A stretch of 64,000 nucleotides of DNA from Suilimivivens sp963650485 (GTDB lineage: Bacteria > Bacillota > Clostridia > Lachnospirales > Lachnospiraceae): NCBI GenBank assembly GCA_963650485.1, contig CAVJLN010000013.1:5444-69443 (forward strand). The letters run 5' to 3'. The position numbers and the translations under genes are program-made. The first letter of the stretch is position 1. Every line of letters starts with the position of its first letter. Below are positions 7,742-15,454 of this stretch, piece by piece. The notes below the pieces were generated by a model. The model was not told the origin of the DNA. It saw nothing but the letters and a program-made list of their open reading frames with translations, and did no database searches.

Positions 7742-9322
7742 ATGCTTAACTGGAAAAATCTGGACACCCTTGCTTCTTATCAGGAGCTTGAGAAGACAGA
7801 TCGTGTTAACCTGGCAGAAGTGATGTCTGGTGATAACGGTGCAGACCGTGTCAAGAATTACAGCATCCCGATGGTAGAAGGTCTTACTTATAATTACGCT
7901 GCAAAGGCAGTAGACAATCAGGTACTTGAAGTACTTGCAAAGCTTGCAGAGGAAGCACAGCTTGCAGAGAAATTTGAATCCCTTTACAATGGTGCGGTAA
8001 TTAACACAGGCGAGAAGCGTCTGGTTCTGCATCAGCTTACCCGCGGACAGCTTGGTGAAAAGGTAGAAGCTGATGGTGTGGATAAGCGTGAATTCTATGT
8101 AACACAGCAGAAGAGAATCGCAGAATTTGCAAATAAGGTACATGCCGGAGAGATCACCAACGCAGCAGGTGAGAAGTTCACCACAGTTGTACAGATCGGT
8201 ATCGGTGGAAGTGACTTAGGTCCCCGTGCGATGTATCTTGCATTAGAGAACTGGGCTAAGAAGAACAATACCTTTAAAATGGAAGCAAAGTTCATCAGTA
8301 ATGTGGATCCCGATGATGCAGCAGCCGTATTAAATTCGATTGATGTTGCACATTCCCTGTTCGTACTGGTTTCCAAGTCCGGTACAACCTTAGAGACCTT
8401 AACCAATGAATCCTTTGTTAAGGATGCTCTTGCAAAGGCCGGATTAGATGCTTCCAGGCATATGATTGCAGTTACAAGTGAAACTTCTCCTCTTGCAAAG
8501 AGTGCAGATTATCTGGCAGCTTTCTTCATGGATGACTACATCGGAGGACGTTATTCTTCTTCATCCGCAGTAGGCGGCGCAGTTCTGTCTCTGGCATTTG
8601 GACCGGAAGTATTTGCACAGTTCTTAGATGGTGCAGCAGAAGTAGATAAGCTTTCTGCAAACAAGGATCTTATGAAGAATCCGGAAATGCTCGACGCATT
8701 AATCGGTGTTTATGAGCGTAACGTACTGGGATATCCTGCAACCGCGGTTCTTCCTTATTCCCAGGCACTTAGCCGTTTCCCTGCTCATTTACAGCAGCTT
8801 GATATGGAATCCAACGGCAAGTCCGTAAACCGTTTCGGCGAGCCGATCGACTATGTAACAGGACCGATCATCTTTGGTGAACCGGGAACCAACGGACAGC
8901 ATTCCTTCTATCAGCTTCTTCATCAGGGAACTGATATTGTACCGTTACAGTTCATCGGATTTAAGAACAGCCAGATTGGCACCGATGTTGTTATTCAGGA
9001 CAGCACCAGCCAGCAGAAGCTCTGCGCAAACGTAGCAGCCCAGATCGTTGCATTTGCATGTGGCAAGGAAGATGAGAATCGCAACAAGAATTTCGAAGGC
9101 GGTCGTCCGTCCAGCATCATTATCGGTGACGAATTAACACCGGCTGCTTTGGGTGCACTGCTTGCACACTTCGAAAACAAGGTGATGTTCCAGGGCTTTG
9201 TATGGAATATTAACAGCTTCGATCAGGAAGGCGTTCAGCTTGGTAAAGTGCTTGCAAAGAGAGTGCTTGCACATGATACCGACGGAGCACTGAAGGTTTA
9301 CAGTGAGCTGCTGAATATTTAA
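7742..9322 (+). CDS. pgi: Glucose-6-phosphate isomerase
   Basis: Pgi interconverts glucose-6-phosphate and fructose-6-phosphate in the cytoplasm, joining hexose catabolism and gluconeogenesis. The 526-residue protein contains the family landmarks: the phosphate-binding GIGGSDLGPRAMY region, SKSGTTLETL, the GGRYSSSSAVGG segment, and NGQHSFYQLLHQGTD near the C-terminal half. Length is close to the long bacterial form. The start is set by AAGGAGG seven bases upstream. It is a single-gene unit with its own strong promoter. Codon use is strongly biased, as expected for an abundant enzyme. Confidence 0.96.
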   Translation: MLNWKNLDTLASYQELEKTDRVNLAEVMSGDNGADRVKNYSIPMVEGLTYNYAAKAVDNQVLEVLAKLAEEAQLAEKFESLYNGAVINTGEKRLVLHQLTRGQLGEKVEADGVDKREFYVTQQKRIAEFANKVHAGEITNAAGEKFTTVVQIGIGGSDLGPRAMYLALENWAKKNNTFKMEAKFISNVDPDDAAAVLNSIDVAHSLFVLVSKSGTTLETLTNESFVKDALAKAGLDASRHMIAVTSETSPLAKSADYLAAFFMDDYIGGRYSSSSAVGGAVLSLAFGPEVFAQFLDGAAEVDKLSANKDLMKNPEMLDALIGVYERNVLGYPATAVLPYSQALSRFPAHLQQLDMESNGKSVNRFGEPIDYVTGPIIFGEPGTNGQHSFYQLLHQGTDIVPLQFIGFKNSQIGTDVVIQDSTSQQKLCANVAAQIVAFACGKEDENRNKNFEGGRPSSIIIGDELTPAALGALLAHFENKVMFQGFVWNINSFDQEGVQLGKVLAKRVLAHDTDGALKVYSELLNI

Positions 9323-9538
9323 TTGACTGGATTTCCGGTATTACCTGATGCTGACGGTCTGCAAGGTGCTTGTGCTCTGTTGTTTTTTGGATGAGCGGCC
9401 CGAAGGACATTTCGCACAGGAGCAATTGCTTTTACAGAAGGGATTAAAATTACTTTGCTTTCTTTTTACAGCTTTCTCCATACTCTTTTTTGCGATGCTG
9501 TAGGTTAATAAGGAATTTTCTCATTGGCTTTATTTCTA

Positions 9539-9566
9539 TGGACATTACAGGAAAAATGTGTATAAA
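9539..9566 (+). promoter_or_regulatory. trxA promoter candidate
   Basis: TGGACA and TATAAA with a 16-bp spacer lie about 45 bp before the thioredoxin start codon. The rest of the pgi-trxA gap (9323-9538) shows no clear gene or strong terminator. Confidence 0.5.
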
Positions 9567-9610
9567 TAATGGTGTAACGGAAAAACTTAAGAGGAAAGGA
9601 GTCAGAGATT

Positions 9611-9919
9611 ATGACAGAGATTAATTTAACAGCAGAGAATTTTGAGAAGGAAGTATTACAGTCCGAAATTCCTGTTTTAGTAGATTTTTATGCAGAATGG
9701 TGCGGTCCATGTAAGATGCTTTCTCCTGTAATTGATGAAATTGCGAAGGAATACGAGGGAAAGGCTAAGATCTGCAAGGTAAATGTAGATGATGAGATGG
9801 GACTTGCACAGCAGTACCGTGTGATGAGTGTGCCTACTGTACTTGTATTTAAGAACGGACAGGTAGCCGGAACTTCAATCGGCTATGTCGGTAAAGAGAA
9901 GATTACGGAGATGCTGTAA
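9611..9919 (+). CDS. trxA: Thioredoxin
   Basis: A 102-residue cytoplasmic thioredoxin that reduces protein disulfides. The active-site WCGPCK is at about residues 30-35, and the cis-proline motif VPTV is at about residues 74-77. The protein is of usual length and has no signal peptide or extra domain. It is preceded by AGGAAAGGAG and its own candidate promoter. No thioredoxin reductase gene is adjacent. Confidence 0.96.
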   Translation: MTEINLTAENFEKEVLQSEIPVLVDFYAEWCGPCKMLSPVIDEIAKEYEGKAKICKVNVDDEMGLAQQYRVMSVPTVLVFKNGQVAGTSIGYVGKEKITEML

Positions 9920-10008
9920 GAGATTTTGTAATGGTATTGATCGTTGCAATACTGAGTTATACACATAAAAAATAGCCGTCCTAACTTTGACTAATCATTG
10001 AAAAATAC

Positions 10009-10037
10009 TTGCTAATCTTTTGTGTTGCTGATAAAAT
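10009..10037 (+). promoter_or_regulatory. Promoter candidate for the DUF4430-ECF pair
   Basis: TTGCTA and TAAAAT are separated by 17 bp, about 43 bp before the start codon of the DUF4430 gene. The leader is too short and lacks the conserved boxes for a cobalamin riboswitch. Confidence 0.45.
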
Positions 10038-10079
10038 GAAAACCCGGAAGACGAATAAATCGATCAAAGGAGAACGAAA

Positions 10080-10478
10080 ATGAGTAAGAAGAAAAAGATT
10101 ACTCTGATCTCAGTATTTGTAGCAGTAGTGGCAGTGGTTGCGATTGTTGCGGTTGTACTGAATCAGAAAAGTACCACAGAAGGAATGAAGAATTTCAAGG
10201 TACAGATTGTATCGGAAAGAGATGGCTATGATCAGACTACGGATTGTAAATCTGATGCCGAATTTCTTGGAGAATTCTTAAGAACCTTTGATGGCTGTGA
10301 ATATCAGGAATCTGATTATGGTATCTATATCACAGGATTTGATGGTATGAAAGAAGATTTGGATAACCAGTATTGGTGGTGTGTTTCCGTGAATGGGGAA
10401 GCAGCAGTTACCGGTGCGGATGAGATTCCTCTTCAGGATGGCGATACTTACAATTTTACCTTAATACAGGGATGGTAG
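10080..10478 (+). CDS. DUF4430 domain membrane-anchored protein
   Basis: A 132-residue protein with an N-terminal signal anchor (about residues 6-27, no lipobox) and an extracellular DUF4430 domain. That domain resembles the small C-terminal domain of transcobalamin-type proteins. Diagnostic residues are FLGEFLRTF, YGIYITGFDGM, the YWWCVSVNGE strand and the PLQDGDTYNFTLIQGW ending. Such proteins usually sit beside ECF transporter S components and are thought to present the vitamin or another ligand to the transporter. The next gene, one base away, is an ECF S component, which fits. The ligand cannot be read from the sequence. Confidence 0.8.
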   Translation: MSKKKKITLISVFVAVVAVVAIVAVVLNQKSTTEGMKNFKVQIVSERDGYDQTTDCKSDAEFLGEFLRTFDGCEYQESDYGIYITGFDGMKEDLDNQYWWCVSVNGEAAVTGADEIPLQDGDTYNFTLIQGW

Positions 10479-10479
10479 G

Positions 10480-10998
10480 ATGAGCATACAGAAAATTACA
10501 AGGATAGCGCTTTTAAGTGCTATCCTTTATGTATCTAAGGTGGCATTGGAATTTTTGCCTAACATTGAGCTGGTATCGCTGCTGGTTGTCTTATATTCGC
10601 TGGTATTTGGCTGGGAAACGATTCTTATTGTCACTGTTTTTAATCTGTTTGAACTGATCCAGTGGGGCTTTGGCACCTGGTGGTTTTCTTATCTTTATGT
10701 CTGGCCACTGCTATGTGCGATTACGATGCTGTTGAAAAGACTGATTAAAGAAGAATTCCTTATCTGGGCAATTGTATCCGGAAGCTTTGGATTGATTTTC
10801 GGATCACTGTTTGCGTTGTTTTATCTGTTTGTGGATTCCAAGTATGCATTTGCCTACTGGATCAGTGGACTGCCCTGGGATGTGGTGCATTGCATCGGGA
10901 ATTTTGTACTGATGCTGATTCTCGGGAAGCCGTTGTATAGGCTGTTAAAAATGCTGAATCAGAAGGTGTATCTTTCAAAGGAATGGAGTTCTGAATAG
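10480..10998 (+). CDS. ECF transporter S component
   Basis: A 172-residue membrane protein with about six hydrophobic segments and the small size typical of substrate-specific (S) components of energy-coupling factor vitamin transporters. It begins MSIQKITRIALLSAILYV, a common S-component N-terminus, and has GLPWDVVHCIGNF near the end. It would share an EcfA/A'/T module encoded elsewhere. The preceding DUF4430 gene is only one base away and suggests a cobalamin-like or related ligand. The last residues (EWSSE) and the TAG stop lie inside a MITE end sequence (10988-11002), so the C-terminal tail was probably reshaped by an insertion that has since decayed. Confidence 0.8.
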   Translation: MSIQKITRIALLSAILYVSKVALEFLPNIELVSLLVVLYSLVFGWETILIVTVFNLFELIQWGFGTWWFSYLYVWPLLCAITMLLKRLIKEEFLIWAIVSGSFGLIFGSLFALFYLFVDSKYAFAYWISGLPWDVVHCIGNFVLMLILGKPLYRLLKMLNQKVYLSKEWSSE

Positions 10999-11002
10999 TT
11001 AC
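10988..11002 (+). repeat. MITE terminal inverted repeat remnant at the ECF gene stop
   Basis: GTTCTGAATAGTTAC is identical to the right end of the full element at 20570-20724. The match to another copy extends upstream as GAATGGA. It supplies the last codons and stop of the ECF S gene. Confidence 0.7.
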
Positions 11003-11010
11003 AATATTAT

Positions 11011-11040
11011 TTGACATGGAAACTGGACGTAGAATATAAT
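11011..11040 (+). promoter_or_regulatory. hipBA promoter
   Basis: Perfect TTGACA and TATAAT with an 18-bp spacer, immediately upstream of three palindromic operators and the hipB start. The consensus match suggests a strong promoter held down by the operators. Confidence 0.8.
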
Positions 11041-11047
11041 TAATAAA

Positions 11048-11134
11048 GTCGTACGACATATTTTTATATAACATTTAAGAAAATAAGTCGTACGACTTTA
11101 TTTTAAAGTAAATTACAAAATTATGTCGTACGAC
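11048..11134. promoter_or_regulatory. Three palindromic operators of the hipBA module
   Basis: The perfect 10-bp palindrome GTCGTACGAC occurs three times: 11048-11057, 11087-11096 and 11125-11134. The start-to-start spacings are 39 and 38 bp. All three lie between the promoter and the hipB ribosome site, in very AT-rich DNA where such GC-rich palindromes stand out. They are almost certainly binding sites for HipB (or the HipBA complex), and the even spacing would allow several dimers to cooperate or wrap the DNA. Confidence 0.85.
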
Positions 11135-11152
11135 TAAATTAAAAGGAAAATT

Positions 11153-11365
11153 ATGAAGATTACGGATTCAAAATCGTTGGGACAATTGATCAGAGCACGA
11201 AGAAAAGAACTGGGTTATACACAGAAATATCTTTCCGAATATACAGGCTTGAGTATTACTTTCATTTCACAGCTGGAGCGGGGAAAGCCGACAGCGGAAA
11301 TTGAGAAAACAATACAGCTTATTCATATTCTTGGAATGGATCTGATGATTGAACAGCGGGGATAA
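11153..11365 (+). CDS. hipB: HipB-like XRE family antitoxin/repressor
   Basis: A 70-residue helix-turn-helix protein of the Xre/Cro type. The helix-turn-helix covers about residues 9-62, with the recognition segment GLSITFISQLERGKPTAEIEK. It is the putative antitoxin and autorepressor of the toxin kinase encoded next. The start follows AAAGGAAAATT. The gene is preceded by a strong promoter and three identical palindromes that look like its operators. Only four bases separate its stop from the preferred hipA start. Confidence 0.88.
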   Translation: MKITDSKSLGQLIRARRKELGYTQKYLSEYTGLSITFISQLERGKPTAEIEKTIQLIHILGMDLMIEQRG

Positions 11366-11369
11366 CGGC

Positions 11370-12659
11370 ATGGAATTAGAAAAACTGAATGTGTTTATTG
11401 AAATCAATGGAGTCAATCAACTTGTAGGTAATATTTCAGGAATTTTGTCTGGAAATGCAGTTTTTACCTATACAGATGAATATATCCGTAATCCGGATAG
11501 CAGACCGATTTCCATTAGTCTGCCATTGGAAGAGAAATCGTTTGATTCACAGAGAACGAAAAATTTTTTTGATGGATTATTACCGGAAGGATTTACAAGA
11601 ACCTGCGTTGCACATTGGATGCATGAGGAAGAATCGGATTATATATCAATTTTGCATGGATTGGGAAGGGAATGTCTGGGTGCTATAAGAATTATGGGGA
11701 CTCAGGATGAAGAAATGCGTTCTGACTATCGCAAAATGACGGCTGACGAAGTGAAAAAACTGGCACAGGAGGGAGCAACAGAATCCGCGGAGCTTGTTAC
11801 GAAATCACATTTGTCACTGACAGGAGCTTCTGGTAAGGTTGGTCTTTATTATGATATTAAAAATAATGAATGGTATCTTCCACTGGGAAATGCACCAAGT
11901 ACACATATCGTAAAACAGAGTCATGTGAGACTGAAGAATATTGTTGCCAATGAGCAGTTATGCCTGCTTATGGCAAAAGAGCTTGGCATCGAAATTCCAG
12001 AGAGTTTTATTGTAAAAACAGATGGTGAAAACAGTGAGGATGTTCTTTTTGCTACGAGTAGATATGACCGAAAGTTTGCCAGTCATCCCGGGAAGCTGAA
12101 TGGACTTTCCGTTCCGTATCGCCTGCATCAGGAGGATTTTTCCCAGGCACTTGGAATCCCTTCCTCTCAAAAATACGAGCAAAACGGAGGAGATTATTTA
12201 AAAAGAATGTTTGCAATCCTGCAGAATTATTCCGTTTCTCCGATAGAAGACCAGTTAATGCTATGGAAGATCTGTATTTTTAACTATTTAATTGGGAATA
12301 CGGATAATCATATCAAAAATCAATCTCTGTTATATAGCGAAGATTTAAAAAGCATACGTCTTGCACCTGCCTATGATATTGTCAGTACGATGATTTATGA
12401 CAGTAGTACAGAAAATATGGCATTAGGGATCAATGGTGTTTATAGGATAACAGATATTTCAAGAGAAGACTTTGAAAAAGAGGCAGTTCATATAGGATTA
12501 GGCAGGAAATTTGCCATGCAGCATTTTGATGCAATGGTATCCGGATTTAAAGATGCGATGAAGACTGCAAAGGCATCTCTTGAAGGACAGGGATTTGAGG
12601 TAGATTCCATTTGTCATGCAATCTGTGAAAAAGGCGGCATTCATCGCTTCTATTTTTAG
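11370..12659 (+). CDS. hipA: HipA-like serine/threonine kinase toxin
   Basis: HipA kinases phosphorylate a cellular target (glutamyl-tRNA synthetase in E. coli) and stop growth. The 429-residue protein has the full architecture: an N-terminal HipA_N domain (FFDGLLPEG), the glycine-rich SLTGASGK segment corresponding to the autophosphorylation loop, the catalytic Asp in NYLIGNTDNHIKN, and the metal-binding Asp in LAPAYDIVST. No inactivating change is seen in these motifs. I prefer the ATG at 11370, four bases after the hipB stop, over the in-frame ATG at 11349 that overlaps hipB. The module sits between unrelated metabolic genes and may have been acquired; a terminator follows 100 bp downstream. 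Confidence 0.9.
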   Translation: MELEKLNVFIEINGVNQLVGNISGILSGNAVFTYTDEYIRNPDSRPISISLPLEEKSFDSQRTKNFFDGLLPEGFTRTCVAHWMHEEESDYISILHGLGRECLGAIRIMGTQDEEMRSDYRKMTADEVKKLAQEGATESAELVTKSHLSLTGASGKVGLYYDIKNNEWYLPLGNAPSTHIVKQSHVRLKNIVANEQLCLLMAKELGIEIPESFIVKTDGENSEDVLFATSRYDRKFASHPGKLNGLSVPYRLHQEDFSQALGIPSSQKYEQNGGDYLKRMFAILQNYSVSPIEDQLMLWKICIFNYLIGNTDNHIKNQSLLYSEDLKSIRLAPAYDIVSTMIYDSSTENMALGINGVYRITDISREDFEKEAVHIGLGRKFAMQHFDAMVSGFKDAMKTAKASLEGQGFEVDSICHAICEKGGIHRFYF

Positions 12660-12720
12660 GATCAGATCAATAGAAGGATAAGTATCTGAAATATGGAATT
12701 ATTAAAGAAGAACATCCTAT

Positions 12721-12782
12721 GAAAGAGATGACAAAAGAATAGAATTTCATTATAATAAGAGAGGACTTCATCCTCTCTTTTT
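12721..12782 (+). terminator. Terminator/promoter module, copy 1
   Basis: An intrinsic terminator, GAGAGGA-cttca-TCCTCTC followed by five T (12759-12782), directly follows a promoter-like pair, ATGACA and TATAAT with a 17-bp spacer (12728-12756). The whole 62-bp segment is repeated at 35319-35383. It would end the hipBA transcript and may start transcription toward the dehydrogenase. Confidence 0.75.
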
Positions 12783-12901
12783 GTTGCCAGTGCATATGAG
12801 AAAATGATCCGGTGCACCATTTTTGAGTATGTGTTTTTCGCTGGAAAAGAGACAGAATCTGAGATGACTCCAACATTATGGATGTGGAACGGAGAATGTT
12901 T

Positions 12902-13858
12902 ATGAAGATTGTTGTACTGGAACGAAATAGTGTAGGACTTGATATATCGGTGGAGGGATTCAGTCAGTTTGGTGAAGTGATTACCTATCCGAACACTGTG
13001 ACCGAAGAAGAAGTGATTGAACGGATTGAGGATGCTGATATTGTTGTTGGAAACAAGGCTCCTCTAACAGAAAAGACCCTGCAAGGCGCGAAGAATGTGA
13101 AGCTGATCTGCGAGTTTGCAACAGGATATGACAATGTGGATCTTACGTATTGCGGAGAGCATGGTATTAAGGTTGCGAACGTCCGCAACTATTCGACCGA
13201 TGCGGTAGCGCAGCATACCTTTGCACTTTGCTTTTATGTACTGGAAAAGCTCCGCCATTATGACGAATATGTGAAGTCAGGAGCTTATGCTTCCCAGAGC
13301 AGATTTTCCAATTTTGATGAATCCTTTGTGGAGCTGGCAGGAAAAACCTGGGGAATTATTGGAATGGGAAACATCGGACGTAAGGTTGCACAGATTGCAA
13401 GTGCGTTTGGATGCCGGGTGATCTTCCACTCTGTGACCGGAAAGAGTACCTGTACGGACTATGAGCAGGTAGATTTTGACACCTTATTGAAGGAATCCGA
13501 TATTTTGTCGCTGCACTGTCCGTTAAGTGATCTTACCAGAAATCTGATTAATAAGGATGCGCTTGCGAAGATGAAGAAATCTGCAATTCTGATTAATGTT
13601 GCAAGAGGACCGGTTGTGAATGATCAGGATCTGCATGATGCACTGGTAAATGACGAGATTCAGGCAGCAGGTCTGGATGTGACAAGTACAGAGCCGATGA
13701 AAGCAAGCAATCCGTTAAGTAAGATCATGGACAGCAGGAAGCTGTTTATTACACCGCACCTTGCATGGGCGAGTGTGGAAGCCAGAAACCGCTGTGTAAG
13801 CGAAACCTGTAAGAACATTGAAGCATTTATAAATGGAGAAGCCAGAAATCTTGTGTGA
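12902..13858 (+). CDS. D-2-hydroxyacid dehydrogenase
   Basis: An NAD-dependent D-isomer 2-hydroxyacid dehydrogenase of about 318 residues, cytoplasmic. Visible motifs are the NAD-binding GIIGMGNIGRKVAQIASAFGC loop, CPLSDLTRNLI, NVARGPVVNDQDL with the substrate-binding arginine, the conserved Glu in DVTSTEPM, and the catalytic His in FITPHLAW. The range of possible substrates (hydroxypyruvate, glycerate, lactate-like acids) cannot be narrowed. I prefer the third in-frame ATG (12902) because GGAG is seven bases upstream. It is convergent with the AraC regulator and not obviously part of the glycan operon. Confidence 0.88.
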   Translation: MKIVVLERNSVGLDISVEGFSQFGEVITYPNTVTEEEVIERIEDADIVVGNKAPLTEKTLQGAKNVKLICEFATGYDNVDLTYCGEHGIKVANVRNYSTDAVAQHTFALCFYVLEKLRHYDEYVKSGAYASQSRFSNFDESFVELAGKTWGIIGMGNIGRKVAQIASAFGCRVIFHSVTGKSTCTDYEQVDFDTLLKESDILSLHCPLSDLTRNLINKDALAKMKKSAILINVARGPVVNDQDLHDALVNDEIQAAGLDVTSTEPMKASNPLSKIMDSRKLFITPHLAWASVEARNRCVSETCKNIEAFINGEARNLV

Positions 13859-13950
13859 TTTCGTCAGATTGCACGATATCAAAAATACGATCTTGAACTG
13901 AAGGACAGCAGCGTAAAAGGCTGAGCAGGAACGCCTGTGCTTCTGATTGA

Positions 13951-15000
13951 TCAAATCTGCCGGTAACCGATTTTGCGGTATTCGGTGGGGGTCATGTGAA
14001 GCTTTTTCTTGAAAATACGGATAAAATGCTCTACATTTTCATAGCCAACCTGTTGTGCAATATTTGCCACGGATAAATTGGTGTCCTGTAGCAGGATCTG
14101 TGCCTTTTCTGTACGGATTTTCTGCAAAATATCGGTAAAGGTTTGTCCAGTTGTTTTCTTGATCAACTGGGAGGTATACTCAGGAGTATAATGAAATCTG
14201 TCCGCAACCATTTCGAGAGTTACATAGGCAAAATTTTCCTGAATAAACTGAAGTAAAGCAAAGCGTTGAACATCTGTCTTTTGTGTAAAGGTGGGTAGTT
14301 CGGCGCTTTTTTCATAATTGCGGATTAAAAGTCCGAAAATAATAAGCAAGGTGTTATTCATCATCTGATCATAGTAGGCATTCTTGTTAATATATTCCCA
14401 ATAAACATACAGAAAACGCTGACGGATATCTGCATCAGACCCGGTATGAAAAATCACATAGCTGTTTCCGTTTTCCGAATAAATATTATTCAGAAAGAAC
14501 GCTGACAGAATATTCGGCCTGTTTAAAAACGAAAAGAAAATGTTATGGAGGGTACTCTTCCGGATCAGGCAGTTAATAACTACGCTATTATCAAATACAG
14601 AAATCGTATGACGGATGCCGGGAGGAATAATAATCAGATCACCGGTTATCAGCTGCAGATTCTGCTCACAGATGGTCTGCTTGCAGCTTCCGTCATATAC
14701 AAAGGCCAGCTCGAAGAAGGTATGCTCATGGCTGATAGGAGGTGAAAAACAATTGTGCTTAGAAGCTACAATCGTATTGTTCTCATTTGGGTTAAAGAAA
14801 AAGGAATCCTCGAACATTAAAGGAATGGTTTCTTTCCGCTCGGGAATAAGCAGATGTCTTCTTAATACATCAGTCATATCAAGCTTTGCCAGGAATTCGT
14901 CCAGAGAGTACTGCTGTTGTCGGGCATAATAGTATTTCTGATAAAACAGCTCATCTTCATTTAGCCGGTAAATTTCACTTCTTAATGCATCAATATCCAT
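13951..15000 (-). CDS. AraC family transcriptional regulator
   Basis: A 349-residue regulator with an N-terminal cupin-like sensing part (about residues 75-180, including HEHTFFELAFVYDG and GDLIIIPPGIRH) and a C-terminal AraC DNA-binding domain with two helix-turn-helix motifs (about residues 245-345, ending VGYENVEHFIRIFKKKLHMTPTEYRK). It is divergently transcribed from the glycan ABC transporter operon, with a 200-bp AT-rich gap between them. This is the classic position of an activator that responds to the imported sugar. The effector is unknown; rhamnose or a rhamnoside is a reasonable guess from the GH78 downstream. Confidence 0.9.
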   Translation of the reverse strand: MDIDALRSEIYRLNEDELFYQKYYYARQQQYSLDEFLAKLDMTDVLRRHLLIPERKETIPLMFEDSFFFNPNENNTIVASKHNCFSPPISHEHTFFELAFVYDGSCKQTICEQNLQLITGDLIIIPPGIRHTISVFDNSVVINCLIRKSTLHNIFFSFLNRPNILSAFFLNNIYSENGNSYVIFHTGSDADIRQRFLYVYWEYINKNAYYDQMMNNTLLIIFGLLIRNYEKSAELPTFTQKTDVQRFALLQFIQENFAYVTLEMVADRFHYTPEYTSQLIKKTTGQTFTDILQKIRTEKAQILLQDTNLSVANIAQQVGYENVEHFIRIFKKKLHMTPTEYRKIGYRQI

Positions 15001-15119
15001 AGTCTTGTATCTTCCTTCTCATTTCTTCATACAATCAAATCTTAAAATAAATCAATAAATATACAGTAATTATAATATTATAATGCAAAAAAATCAATAA
15101 AACATATTAAGAAAAATAA

Positions 15120-15147
15120 TTGGAAAGTAATCATAATGAACTATACT
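15120..15147 (+). promoter_or_regulatory. Promoter of the glycan operon
   Basis: TTGGAA and TATACT with a 16-bp spacer, about 54 bp before the first gene. The AT-rich sequence between this site and the AraC start (15001-15119) would hold the regulator's binding sites, but no clear direct repeat was identified by eye. Confidence 0.5.
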
Positions 15148-15200
15148 ATTAATAACAGCAAACAGTACGGATTGTAATACAGAACTATGTGAGGGTTATT

Positions 15201-15434
15201 ATGAAAATTCAGAATATTAAAGATGTTAATGCTTTCTTTGAAATGGTTGACAAGTGTAAGGGAAAAATTGAACTGGTTACCGGAGAGGGTGACCGTCTTA
15301 ATTTAAAATCGAAGCTTTGCCAGTTTGTCGCACTTGCTAACGTCTTTGCCTGCAAAGAAATACCGGAGATGGAGCTGGTAGCATATGAACAGGAGGATAT
15401 TGAAAAAATTATTGATTTTATGGGAAAACAGTGA
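15201..15434 (+). CDS. Small protein of unknown function heading the glycan operon
   Basis: A 77-residue soluble protein beginning MKIQNIKDVNAFFEMVDKC. I recognise no domain. It has the look of a small alpha/beta protein: a helix (DVNAFFEMVDKC), strands around KIELVTGEGDRLNLKS, and a second helix ending DIEKIIDFMGKQ. It has no signal or membrane segment. The ATG at 15201 follows GTGAGGGTT. It sits 20 bp before the ABC ATPase gene in the same direction, so it is probably co-transcribed. Its position suggests a regulatory or accessory role for the sugar pathway, but this is only inference. Confidence 0.65.
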   Translation: MKIQNIKDVNAFFEMVDKCKGKIELVTGEGDRLNLKSKLCQFVALANVFACKEIPEMELVAYEQEDIEKIIDFMGKQ

Positions 15435-15454
15435 ATTGGGAAAGGTGGTTTTCA

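Noticed and set aside
9920..10079. Possible cobalamin riboswitch before the DUF4430-ECF pair
   Set aside because: The leader is short and lacks the conserved B12-box; only a normal promoter is visible.
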